A stretch of DNA of 64,000 bases from Eretmocerus hayati (taxonomy: Eukaryota > Arthropoda > Insecta > Hymenoptera > Aphelinidae), in the NCBI GenBank assembly GCA_029851415.1, contig CM056743.1:92788501-92852500 (forward strand), read 5' to 3'. Both the position numbers and the translations under genes were made by a program. Below the pieces are notes generated by a model. The model saw only the letters and a program-made list of their open reading frames with translations. It ran no database searches and had not been told where the DNA came from. Shown here in pieces: positions 22,201 through 33,678 of the stretch. Position 1 is the stretch's first letter. Each line of letters starts with the position of its first letter.

Positions 22201-22656
22201 CTACTCCACAGTCATTTGCAAATGTCGATCTCGAGGATCTACCAATATTTGCCTGTGCATTTTCTCAATGTCTGCTACAAACACGAATTCATAACGCCGC
22301 CATTTTAGAATCAGATCAATCAACTCTGGGAGCAAATTCTCGCCAGTGTAGAGAAGATCATTCAAAGACGTGCCGGAAATTTTGTTCGAACCATTGAAAA
22401 CCGTCCGTAACTTTTCAGAGCCTTGGAGAACTCCATGATGAGGGAGAACGTAGCCACGATTTTTATCCTCAACCGACAAGTTTGATGCTTTTTCCATATG
22501 CGAAAGCTGTTCATACTCCAACATGAAGTTTTTGTATTCAGCTTCAAAATCCGAATTTTTCGTAAATTTCCGTTCCATAGAATGGATAGTTTGAAGGGCT
22601 GATTTATACGAATCGTCGAGATTTAAATTCAAACTATCCATCAGTTCTTGTTTCAC
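22201..22656 (-). pseudogene. BEL/Pao reverse transcriptase, N-terminal fragment
   Basis: The frame contains YVLPHHGVLQGSEKLRTVFN, then GTSLNDLLYTGENLLPELID and FVFVADIEKMHRQILVDPRD. These are the first palm motifs of Pao reverse transcriptases, with the catalytic Asp of motif A in VADIEKM. The YxDD motif and everything downstream are absent because of truncation at 22201. Confidence 0.88.
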
Positions 22657-23018
22657 CGGTAATCATACAACGTAACTACCACTTGGGTCTTGCCTGTGCG
22701 TGTCTTGAAAAGATTCCTCGCATTTACGATCGTATTCTGTTAACTTTTTACTGACCGTAAGAATTTCTTCTTGCTTCCAAAATTCTCCAAGTATCGAGTC
22801 TAACATTGAATTATCGACCAAGTAAAGATGGAAAGCAGCAGATTCCGAACTTTGGACGTGTTGGTAACGATAAATTGATTTGATAGATCGATTCCAGCCT
22901 CTTTCACCCCATCAAGCACGATTTGAGCGTGAATTTTGGCTCCCAGCAACATATCAATCGATCGCATCTTGAGAAAGTGGGCTGTTGAATCAGCTAATTC
23001 CGAACCCTTGAGATGATC

Positions 23019-23213
23019 CTATTTTTCCATACCAAAAGAGATAGAAGCTTCATAGCCAGATAGTTTAGGTATCATGAAGGCCGTCACATCACGAATAAAA
23101 TCGGAAGAGAATCTGGGATACACGATAGACTTGGCGGTACCTCGAGAAGCACAAGTATTGAGATCAGCAGAACCCTTGATTTGTGCCTTCGATTCAGTCC
23201 TTTCAATCCACAA
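23019..23213 (-). pseudogene. BEL/Pao aspartic protease fragment
   Basis: LWIERTESKAQIKGSADLN and VTAFMIPKLSGYEASI fit the DUF1758-type retropepsin region that follows gag in BEL/Pao elements. The active-site DSG would lie just upstream, in the damaged stretch, and was not seen. The fragment ends at a stop at 23019. Confidence 0.5.
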
Positions 23214-23806
23214 TTTTTGGCGAACATTCTCCGTGATGAAAGAAGACTATGAACAGTGATCAACCAAACCCGTCCGATGAGATCACTTTGACGACTGCCG
23301 TTGGCAAAAGCAAGAAACTTGAACTTTTTTATCGAAGTTAGACGAGAGGTAGTAGTAGCGTGCAAATTTTCACCGTTTCCCGAACCTTTTCCATTCCCCG
23401 GTGAGACAAGCTCGCCCCCTTTGTCATTAACTTGAGGTTCGACTGGCCTCTGAAATCCCGAATGAATGGAACTATGATGTTTCCCGTTACACTTGCGACA
23501 AAATGTCTTCAACTCACAAAATTTTACACTGTGATTACCGAAACAGATGTAACATAACCGTTTCCCCGTTACGGAAGCTCGTCGATCAGCTACACTTTTT
23601 GCTTTGAAAGAATCGCATTGCGGAAGATAATGACTGGCCCAACAACTAGGGCACACTCTTTCTGGATTGTCGGAATCCGTATCCGTGGCCATCGAGTGTG
23701 TCTTACCAGATCCCGAAGACTTAGCTGGTTGACTAGAAGCAGAGGATCTTTTTATACTCTCCATTGATTCTGAAGTAGCAAGCTGATCTTTGGAAAAGCT
23801 TTCCAA
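23084..23806 (-). pseudogene. BEL/Pao gag zinc-knuckle region
   Basis: The Cys/His pattern is CPSCWASHYLPQC, then CYICFGNHSVKFC and CRKCNGKHHSSIH, the repeated knuckles of Pao-family gag that bind RNA. Past these the frame reads SRLTSIKKFKF and is then out of phase with the protease part, which resumes at 23213. Confidence 0.8.
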
Positions 23807-24630
23807 CTGAGCTGAGGATGGAGGAACATTCGTTTTGCCCGAATGCTTCTCCCACTCCTTTCTAGTAGCAGAGTCAAATTTTGGAACCGTGGAAAATACG
23901 AATAAATACTCACCACTCGTTCCAATATGACGTCCGAGTCCATCAAAAATTCCATTCTAAAGGCGCCCGAAAAGAGCTTGTTCATCTCTGCATGAGAATC
24001 CGTTTCCATTGACTTCAAGGAGACGAAAGCGCCAAGGGACAAATTGACAAGCCTTTGCTTGTTCTCATGATAATCGCACAAGTTCGACCAGGCCTTGTTA
24101 TAGTTATCCCCAATTATCTCTATCCCTTCGATAAGATTCAATGCCTCGCCTGACGAATTCGTTCTCAAATGATAGAATTTGACAACAGATTCTAAATCAC
24201 GGCGATGCACTAATGATTTGAAGAAATCCCAAAAACTAGCCCACTCATTGAATTCTCCAGAAAAGACTGGAAGGTCAAATTTCGCTAGTTATTAGGAATT
24301 TTCTCCATGAAATACATTCGGCACGATCGGAGCAGCAGTAACATTAGCCTTCCTCTCGGCCCGTTCCTGATCCCCAAAGTTGTTCAAAACCTCTTGAAAA
24401 TCAGACTTATTTGCAAGGTATGACTCTTCAACTAAATCCGCAAGCTCCATCTTGGAGTAATCATGCTCAAGAAGTTTGCTTTTACTCACCAATATCTTCG
24501 CGTAATTTTGACAAAAGGAGAGATCAACCGCGTCCAGTCTATCAAGTTTGGCTGTAGCACCAGCTTTAGTCATCTTCTCTTGCCCCAAAGCCTTATAATT
24601 TTTGAAAGAATTGGCAACTTTTCGTACCAA
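23752..24630 (-). pseudogene. BEL/Pao gag, N-terminal and DUF1759-like parts
   Basis: Two frames, 24630-24292 and 24210-23752, cover the gag. The second has the DUF1759-type segment EALNLIEGIEIIGDNYNKAW followed by LCDYHENKQRLV, characteristic of BEL/Pao gag proteins that assemble the particle. A stop near 24292 and a shift near 23800 break the frame. Confidence 0.75.
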
Positions 24631-24839
24631 CTCCAGTTGTTGCTCATATATCTTCCATTGCTATTTGAAATTCCGAACCGACGAACAACAAACCAAAAAA
24701 AACCGAACCGAATACCCAAAACAATCCGAAATTCTGTAAGTCAAACTAACTTCCCAATGCTAGAAACCCTGACCAGAAAATTGGGAAAGGATGCCAAAAT
24801 CCTCAACATGTCCAATTTGTATTTTCCATGATCACACAC

Positions 24840-26340
24840 CTAACACTTTTTCACCGTTCCGACCCGCCGTGGGAAAGTTCATAATGATCTAAGGCTGCAT
24901 AGCACATTGTACGCGACCATCTTCGATTTGGATCACTTCCCGTGAGCATAGGTGGTTTGAGAATCATTCATTACCCCACTGAATCCCAATTAGTGGGATC
25001 TGCTGCCATACCTGCTTCCAAGGATGTATAGGAATCATCCGAATATCTCACAACGCTGTTGAGGTTTCCGAAGTTGTACAGGAGACTCATTTGTGTTCAA
25101 AGAGATCATGTTTCCTTCGCAATGTATACAAGTGAGAATCCTTGCAATGGTCAGAGGATCAAGTGACTTATACTAATCAGGATGAGGAATGCTTCATTGT
25201 CGAGAATATGCAAGATGCATAACAGAGATGGCCATATATCCTTGAAAATTCCATTTTCAGCACAATAATACAGATAACTTTGTCCAGATATGCGGGACGG
25301 TGAGGATTTTCTTCTCCATCCGACACTCCACGCAAAATGCCATCTTTTCGGGGTGAGATCGAGTATGGTTTCTGATTGAATTTTTCGGGGAGTTCGTGTT
25401 CATGAGTTGGCACCTGAATTTTTGAGGCGGTTTTTCATGATTATCTCAGATGTGAAGCGTTTTATCGCAAGATTGAAAAAGCATGAAAATGTGTATTTCG
25501 GGAAAATCTTCGAAATTTACTATCCATCCTTCCAGTTTTTGGCTTCATTTGGCCGGAAGATACAGAAAACATCGTTCTTCTGAGATTATTTCACTTTGCC
25601 ATAGCTTGCAAAAGGGAGAATCCAGTACGTCTTTCATAAAAGATTTTTCTGTCAAACTGCATCCACTTCGAGCAATAGCGCTTTCAAGCTCAGAAAATCC
25701 GAAAACTTAACAATATCAGTGATTTCTCGGTAGCAGCCACCTATTTCCCATCCGCAAAAACCCCCAGATTGGTTCGAAATTTCAGTGCAGAATGGACTCC
25801 CGTTGGATTCAGGGTAGAACAAGTGGCAGTTTCCGGGACAGAGACGACGAACTGACTCACACGTGTATTTGAAATGGGAAGATTTTTCGTCTCTAGCAAA
25901 AAACTGAGAAGGTTCCATGCGGGAAAGATTTACATGCATACTCTGACACTCAGAACGAGTATCTGACGAGATTTACAGCCAATCCCGCTCGGGCCAGATT
26001 TCGGCTCATCTGCAGCAGTTCCTTCTCATTCTCAATATCAATATATATCGATCTTGTGAAAGCCGGTAGAATTCAGAATTCCTCATACTGTGAATTGATA
26101 TTTCTATGGGATTTTTCGATGTTTTGAGGAATACTAGAGATCCCCACACCATCTCGGTTGCGGGTACACCGATTAAGGGAACTCATATAACTACCGCTAT
26201 ATCAAAGGGTTCATATCGAGAATTTGTGAGTAGTAGATTTATGAGTCACCTGCTACCGGTGTGGATTCCTCGTTTTTGGCCGTGACCGCGGGCGTACAAC
26301 TGGATGCCTCTCCACTTCGCGTTCATAACCAGGTTGTATA
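24840..26340. other. Unassigned sequence
   Basis: No recognisable domain or element. Frames at 25177-25413 and 25652-25939 (minus) have no known motif. No LTR matching the BEL/Pao fragment could be seen. Confidence 0.4.
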
Positions 26341-26344
26341 TGCA

Positions 26345-27805
26345 TGGAAGAAACGGAACGGGCGTATATAGTGGCGTCTCCATATAGTCGTTGCGCGAAG
26401 GAGAAATAAGGAGAGCCAAGAAATATATCTAAGCATAAGTAAAGATAAGGGACCCCACGAGGTTCGCTTGACGAACGCGATCATGTTAGTTACCCGGATT
26501 TTTTCTGGGCGGCCAGAAAGTTGCTTCGGACGTCCATCGCTGCTCACTATATTGTGCTAATATATACGTATAATTGTGACGATATTCTCGCCTCGATCGG
26601 TCATGATAATCTCTTTCGTATCTATTCGACTCCGTCACAAGGAGGCCTGGGATGATTCCAAGAACATTTCCCCGTGGAAGCTCTGCAAAAGTGTCACGAA
26701 GAATATTTCGAGGAATTTGTATGAACGCTCGTCGTACTTTGGGTGCAGTCCGTCATTGAGACTGATAATACCAGGGAGGAATTGTCCAAATCCAATAAAA
26801 AAGAGTCGAGCAAAATCTGAAAGTTACTCGCCGACACCAAATTTGAGTGGATTTTGGGCTCTCTTTCGAAGCGATGCGATTCCTATCAGACGACTGATGA
26901 ATCAAGCAATAGCAGCATTCATTTTACAAATTCGGGAAACCTGATTTGAGGGAGTTTTTGGAAAGATTGTCAAAAAATTTGGGGGAAAATTATTTCGCTG
27001 GATCGCGCTCAAAGTTTGGTCTTATCCAACCTTCAAATCCATGGAATGAGACATCCAACTGCGATTATTGGAGTCAAATGATGTGTTTCGATCAAACAAG
27101 TACTCAGGACTCGCTTCGTGAGAGAAGCAATTTCAGAACCTGTCAAGAAAAACATCCCAAGTTTTAGGAATTGATACTACTATTAGCTGAGCATCATTCG
27201 TCTGATAGGAATTTCATCACTTTGAAAAAGACCTCGAAATCCACTAAAATTTGGTGTGAGCGAGTAACTCTCAGACTTCGCTCGACTCACTTTTATTGAA
27301 TTCGAACAATTCCTCCCTGGCATTATCAGTCCCAATGAAAAACTGCACCCAAAGTACGACAATCGTTCGTACAAATTTTTTACAATAAGTTTTGTAAAAT
27401 TTTTGCAGAATTTTCACGGGAAAATGTTCTTGGGATTTTTCCAGGCATTCTTGTGACAGGGTCGAATAGTTACGAAAATCGAAAAATCATAGTTGGATAG
27501 ACCGTTAGTATCAGCTGTAGGTGCGTACCGAGTATTACGACCGATCACGGCGAGAATATCGTCACAACTATACATATATATTAGCACAATATAGTATGTT
27601 GCGATGAACGCACTATACGTCCGAGGCAACTTTTTGCCGTCCGCAAAAAATCCGAACAGGCAAAACATAATCGCGTTCGTCAAGCAGACCTCGTGGCGTC
27701 CCTTATCTTCACTTATGCTTAGATATATTTCTTGGCTTTTTTCATCCCTCCTTCGTGGAAGGACTCCATCGAGACGCCACTATATATCCCCGTTTCGTTT
27801 CTCCA
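26345..27805. mobile_element. Long inverted repeat, ~570-610 bp arms
   Basis: The left arm (about 26345-26905) and right arm (about 27190-27805) are imperfect reverse complements: GGAAGAAACGGAACGG with TATATAGTGGCGTCTC on the left faces GAGACGCCACTATATA with CCCCGTTTCGTTTCTCC on the right. Translated frames in the two arms mirror each other, as expected from a duplication in inverse orientation. The spacer is about 285 bp. Identity is lower than in the other palindromes here, which suggests greater age. No transposase is present. Confidence 0.75.
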
Positions 27806-27859
27806 GTGTACTTGAGGTGCACCCGTGCGTCCGCGAAGAGAGCAGATGAAAGACTGCAG

Positions 27860-28445
27860 ACTATTTGGCGAGTGCGTGCTTCTTAGCTCTTCCCTACCCC
27901 TCTCTCATCGACAGGTCGTTATGTTCTTGTCACGTAGTTGTGCGTTTGAGAGTAGGTAAAGACAACTGAAGGCTGATTGATGAGCGTGGGGTGATAGACT
28001 TCTCACTCACCTCATCTGCAATAGTTTTTTCGTTCTCCTGTCATTGGAGAGGAGGAACGGGAAATTAGTTGTCTATAGGATGTATACATATGTTTGGGTA
28101 CTCATGCATTCGATGTATAACGTGTCTCTCGAGCGTTGCATTGGTGTTCCAACATATACTAGCGTAATGGCTCACGTTGCTTGGCTCATGAATGCTCTGG
28201 AGAGGCGTAGTGAATTCTACAAATGTTCCCGTGAATCGAAAAAGACTGAATTATGATTCGAATTCAGGTGTTGGTCGTGTATGTCTTTAAATTTTTTTCC
28301 ATTCGCACAGTGTGATCTGTCGAATCCAATAATCAGTCTTCCGAGTTCTGTTGAGGTGAAATGTCCAACTTCGAGGAGATCCAACTTTAAATATTTGTGT
28401 AACGTTATTCGAAGATTCTTCATAGATATAGATATCTGAATGAGA
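27860..28445. other. Unassigned sequence
   Basis: I see no domain, repeat or RNA gene in this stretch. The frame at 28044-28256 (plus) has no recognisable motif. Confidence 0.4.
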
Positions 28446-28449
28446 ACAC

Positions 28450-29635
28450 GTGACGTCACCGACTGAACAGATCTGCCTTACACTCTACGTTAGCGATCAA
28501 TGTTCAGCTGTGCCATCACTAGCACACACTTCCGATTTCGAAGAGTTTCTAAAATCAAAGGGCATCCGCGGGGTATCCATCTCACATATCTGTGAAATAC
28601 TGTTGCTTGCATATCCAGACGACATTGTAATCCTGGCTGACTCATACATTTCCATGAAAAAAATTTTGTTGTATTTGCATGAAACCTGTGAAATCAACAA
28701 TCTGACAATTATCTTGAAGAAGACCAAAATAATTGTTTTCAAAAAAGCAGGACATGTGTATGAGACCAGATGTTCCCCTTTATTATTTGGAGGCGATCAG
28801 ATAGAGATAGTAGAATCATATATATATATCCGGGGATACTTTTCACGCGAACAGGATTGTTTGGAGCGGCTACAAGAATTTTGATAGCGTCAGCAAAAAT
28901 GGCAAGCGCGTCAAAGGTAACAGTTATAAGCAAAACAAGAATCAACTCTTTGAAAACTCACAAGAAATTCTTTGAATCCCTCATGAAATCTAGTAAGTCA
29001 TGTATGCCTCCCCAGTCTACTCCATTCGCTACTCAGAAGAAATAGAGAAGTTGCAAAACAGTTACTATGGAAGGATACTCAGTCTCCCACAATGCACACC
29101 GAATTACGCGCTTAGACTAGAAACAGGTATCACGCAAATCTCATTGAATGCTCTTAAGCAAACGATGGATTGGCTAATAAAAGTTGCAGGAATGAACAAT
29201 GATCGCTATCCCAAGATTTGTATGCTGAGACAGATATCACTCATGCCCTCGGACAAAAAATCGTCTAAGTACAACTGGCCTGTACGAATTAATGAGGTAT
29301 TTTCTGATAAAATAGGTGAAAGCACAATATGGCAAGACTTGAGCAGAGAAAGCTTAATTGGAGAAAAACAGAAGTTGATTCAAGCATTCAGTACACAGCT
29401 CAAGGAAATCGAGCTAGAAAGAAAAGATAAGGCATCGACACTCATTTTATATCCATCTTTAGAGATAGATGTAGAGGCCCAGAAGTATTTCTCGATTGAT
29501 ATGCCTCTCCAAGAGTTGAGAGTATTAATACAGTTAAGGCTTGCAAACTCAATATGTCAGAAATCCGTATACGATTCAAAAGTTTTCGTTTTGGGTGCCG
29601 AAGCATATTGCGATAGGTGCTTGAAGCAGGTGTGA
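28450..29635 (+). pseudogene. Non-LTR retrotransposon reverse transcriptase, C-terminal part
   Basis: Frame 28450-28884 has FLKSKGIRGVSISH and then LLLAYPDDIVILADS, where LINE reverse transcriptases have Y-A-D-D; Ala is Pro here. LTIILKKTKIIVFKKAG follows, the usual palm-thumb region. Shifts near 28860 and 29000 move it into two more frames, the last (29000-29635) covering the thumb and C-terminal domain and ending in a Cys pair, YCDRCLK. The upstream endonuclease and fingers are missing. Enzyme activity is lost. The C-terminal zinc motif is completed beyond the insertion, at 32280. Confidence 0.8.
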
Positions 29636-32268
29636 CGGTGAAACCGTCACAGCCGATTGAGAAATTGAGCGAATCTCTCTCGCCGTGTCTCGAACCAGCA
29701 GCCTCCCAAGAAACACGTATTTACGTAAAATACGTCTTCTTTTCGAGGTGCTGCTGTTCGAGACGACGACGATGCCGTGTACCCAAGTTGATGCGGGTAT
29801 GCCTGGGGGCAGGCAACCCGGCCTACACCTACGTTGGCCGCAACCACCAGCCTATAGGAGGCTGGTGGTCACCTCCAAAACGAACATCAGCTGATGGAGC
29901 CCAGGGCGGGCTACCTGGACCTAATGAGGCTGTTTGGCCTTGTCGGACCCACCACGTCACACGCATACCCCGCGGCACCACAGGAGGGGCCCGGGGCCCG
30001 TGTTACGCGGACAACGGACGCGGAAAACTTGCCGAGGCCCTCGCCCCCGGGTGAGCGAGGGCAGACGAAATAAACACGCAGAATTCTGCACTTTTGCACT
30101 AAAATGCTGTGTTTGGGGTGAGAAATGGTAACAGCCGGTGCCCGCGGACCCCGTGCTGCACCCAAAGCCCACCCCCAACAGCTATGCACGCAATCATAAG
30201 GGCCCCGTCCCGAGGGACCCTTCACACCCGCATGCCCCGCAAAGCCACAACACCGCTGCTGTCCCGGGTGTGCCAGGGTGATGCCGCGGAGACGGTGCCG
30301 ACGAGATGATGCAGGAGACCTGCCGACGATGTTGCACACCTGGGGAAGTCACCCCAGGGCTATTTGTCATCCGGGCAGCTGCCCCATACACAAATAGCCC
30401 CTCATGCCGTGCTGCACAGCTGATGCTAGGTTATTGGTGCATGCAACAGGTGTTGCATGCACCCGAGATGCACCAGCTCACTGCCGACACACACACACGA
30501 TCGCGCACACCTAGGGGTGTTACCCACACCCGGACGAGCACGCACGATGACACCTGGCCACCCGGGTGACCCCGAGCACGACGACAACGAGGATGACGAT
30601 GTGCACGCGGACTCGCGCAGACGACACACTGCCGTGCTACTGCTGCCGGCGCGAGGGCGCTGCCAACGGGTATACCTACCTCAGGGTAGGTTATACCGCA
30701 TTTTGCCGACCCGGGAGCCCTGATGATACCCGGACATCCACCGCTGGGTGGAGAATGGTAGGCAGACGACACACACAGGCCATTATGTATGTGTGTGGAC
30801 ATGTAGGAGATTGCCTAGGCAGACTGCGAGTGAATATTATTGCCGTGATGACTGCCCACATAGGTATAGCGTTGCCGTGATGGGTGTATATAGGTATAGC
30901 GTTGCCGTGATGAATACCTATATAGGTATAGCGTTGCCGTGACGAGTATAGATAGATATATGTATACTCGTGTGCCTGATTGCATAGCGTGAAAGTACGA
31001 AGAGTGGAGGCAATAGCGAGTTGCGCAGAGCCTCCACGCTTACAGATGCTTGCCGTGGGTGCGAGTGAGATAGAATAGGCAACTGGTGGAGGCCAGAAAA
31101 AAGTGCCGTACCCACAGCCAAGCAGATTTCTGCCGTGAATTCTGTATCTTGCTGACGATTTGTTGCCTTGCGTTCGAACGCATAGTTCATATAGTTCATA
31201 ATTTGCCGCGCTCCAGCCACCAGAGGGCGATGTTGGCTTTTCGCGGATTTTGAGAGCCAATCAAAATTATTGCTGCCGACCAATCAGAGAGCCTCATTTA
31301 TTGAGGAAGAAGAAGAGCTTTGCCGGCAGGAAGCCGGCCATTGTGCCACTTGTTGGATTGCCTCGAGAGTAACCACACGTTTTTGCGTTTCGCCTCGTGC
31401 TCCAAAGTTTTTGCCGTGAGCCCCCCAGGAGTCCAGGGTTGCTCACTCGACGTCAAGGGTCGGACATACAGATATTTGAAGGAAGTCAAGGAGTTATTGC
31501 CAGGATGTCGCATCATAGCGGTGAGTGGTCTTGATTTTATATTAGCAATTGGTGAATTCTCCCGCGCGTGCCTCGAGAGCCTCGTGCGCGCGCGTTAGCC
31601 ATCGTCGGGCTTTGCCGAACCGGACTCCCGGGGAGGCTGACGGTGCTGGAGTGCACCCTAACAAATCTGCCGAGACTCTAGCACACCCCAGCAGTCGCGG
31701 GCGTGTCGTGAACACCCAAATTAGGTGGGTGAAATTCGTGCGTGGGCAGATAGGCATTTTTGCCTTCGAGTCGTGAGCGTGGCGTGAGAATTGCCGCGGA
31801 GCAGCCATTTTAGGTACGTTTTGGAGCAGCGTGCTCGCTCTCAGTTCTAGAGTCCAAGTTTTGTCAGAGTGTGCCGAGACAGTGTGCCGAATTAGTGAAG
31901 TGGATTTTCGTGTATTTTTCAGGAAATTGTGAGAGACATTTGAGAACAATTCGATTTCCTAGTCATGAATTTGTAGCGAATTTTAGAGTCATTCTGCGAG
32001 TATTTTGTCGCGAAGAATTTGATATGTAGATTGATGTATCGACCGCGTAGAAGCAGCGTGTGCAGAATATATTGCCGAGATTATGTTATTATAAATTTGG
32101 ATTGATTATTTAGTATTTGCATTCCCTCCCCGTTTCTTGCCCCTTTAGGTGAAATTACGGTAGGTGGACGAGAGTTGCAGAGAGCAGAGTTCCTGAGATT
32201 TCGGAGTCGTGTCTCCATAGCGCGAGAGAATTTGCGTCTAGGATATAAGTCCGTCTAAAAATAAATGA
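29636..32268. mobile_element. GC-rich ~2.6-kb insertion splitting the non-LTR element
   Basis: The insert lies between the two halves of the reverse transcriptase. A six-base duplication, GTGTGA, flanks it (29630-29635 and 32269-32274). Its left end is a perfect hairpin, GTGACGGTGAAACCGTCAC, and its right end has an A-rich GTCTAAAAATAAATGA, which could be a retroposon tail. It is markedly GC-rich in the first half. The pentamer TGCCG occurs about 26 times on the plus strand between 29.77 and 32.08 kb, while I noticed only two instances of its complement CGGCA. No coding frame with a known domain was found. Confidence 0.6.
30838..30950. repeat. ~31-bp tandem repeat, four copies
   Basis: GTTGCCGTGATG-type units start near 30839, 30871, 30901 and 30933, with TATAGGTATAGC between them. 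It lies inside the GC-rich insert and carries that element's TGCCG motif. Confidence 0.85.
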
Positions 32269-32274
32269 GTGTGA

Positions 32275-32620
32275 TAGGTAATTCCATTTGCCACGTCACA
32301 CAGGCTAATGTGGCGCACTTATTGATTGATTGTGAATCTCATATTGAGAGGAGGAAAAAGTCCCTATTACCCACCACAAGTGACTTTGATCTTAAACTCT
32401 TGGATATCCTAGAGAACCCAAACAAGACTAACTTGAAATCGTTGATAAAACTCATGACTGAAATTCTGCGAGATAAGCAGACAGTTACAGTTAGCAATTT
32501 GTAGTACTGATAAAGGTGATAAAGGAGTGTAAGCATGATGAAATCTGTAGTGTTGAAGTAGGTTAGGAATCAAGCTGAATCTCATATTGTACCAATCTTG
32601 TATTAGAATGGAGCAATAAA
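32275..32620 (+). pseudogene. 3' end of the same non-LTR element
   Basis: The frame reads NSICHVTQANVAHLLIDCES, giving the His and Cys that complete a C-terminal C-x2-C...H...C motif begun at 29610. It ends at a TAG near 32504 and is followed by a short 3' untranslated part with AATAAA near 32616 and a TTATATATATA tail. The tail is also the target of the next element (32641). Confidence 0.65.
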
Positions 32621-32999
32621 TGATTATTATATATATATTAGGGTGGTCCTCATATCCCAAGTTTCACAGATCCTCTCTCCTCCCCCCCCCCTCTGGATAC
32701 CTTCTTTGAGCCGAAAAAACATGGAGAAAATTTTCCCCGAGCCCCTAGAGAGTGATTTAATAGTGCCTCAAAGAGCATCTTGCTTCGAAATTCAAGTAAA
32801 AAAACGCTTTTTGTGATTTTTCTATCCCTATGTTCGAGCTCTTGAAACTTAGTGTTCCTTCGCGAATGTAAAGGTGGAGATACATGTTTTCACGTGAAAT
32901 TTGATGCTGGATCGAATTTCATCGTGACATTTGAACTAGAATGCCACCCGATACTCGTAAATTGCGTTTTCAGACGCGGAAAACATTTTTCGCGCGACT

Positions 33000-33670
33000 T
33001 TTTCATCTCATTCGAGTGTCTCAGGCGCCACTTACTCCCTCAAGATTAATCTCAACCACCTATTCCCATGTAAAAAAAGACGCTGAATCGGAATCCATCG
33101 TTATTCTTTAGGTATAATGTCGCCTAACGTGAGAAAAATGCGTTTTTCTACCGAGGAAGTACCTTAAGCGAGTCTTTCACGCCCGAATCGAGTGTCTCAG
33201 CCGTCACTCACTCTCTCAAGATTCATCTAAACCACCTAATTTCGTTTAAAAGAAAATCCGCTGAATTGGAATCCATTGTTATTTACCAGGTATAATGTCG
33301 CCTAACGTGAGAAAAATGTGTTTTTCCACCAAGGAAGCTACCTAAGCTCATCTTTTCCGCGGGAAACGAGTGTCTCAAGCGTCACTCACTTTCTCGAGAT
33401 TGCTCTAAATGACCTGATTTCATGTAAAGAATCACGCTGGATCAAAATTCATCGTTATTTCTCAGGTACAACGACGCTTAACGTGAGAAAAATCCCTTTT
33501 TCCACCGAGAAAGCACCCTAAGCGCGTCTTTCACGCGGGAATCGAGTGTCTCAGGCTTCAATCACTTTCTCGAGATTGATCTTAACGACCTGATTCCATG
33601 TAAAAAACCACGTTGAATCGAGATTCATCATCATTCTTTAGTAACAACGATGCCTCACGTGAAAAAAATG
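33000..33670. repeat. Left-arm ~177-bp tandem array
   Basis: Four units, each with GAGTGTCTCAGGCGTCAC, a spacer containing CATGTAAAAAA, and AACGTGAGAAAAATGCGTTT. Spacing is 169-183 bp. A fifth, isolated unit lies near 34566, beyond a nested insertion. Confidence 0.85.
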
Positions 33671-33678
33671 CGTTTCCA

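Larger units (their letters stand above)
22201..24660 (-). mobile_element. Truncated BEL/Pao LTR retroelement
   Basis: Minus-strand fragments in the right order: gag (24630-23752), gag zinc knuckles (about 23720-23450), aspartic protease region (23213-23019) and the start of a Pao-type reverse transcriptase (22656-22201). Several frameshifts and stops separate them. RNase H and integrase are missing; the element breaks off at 22201 within the reverse transcriptase. No LTR pair was found on either side. Confidence 0.85.

Noticed and set aside
29636..31950. GC-rich frames as coding exons
   Set aside because: Open frames occur equally in many phases, as expected from high GC, with no domain and no splice context.
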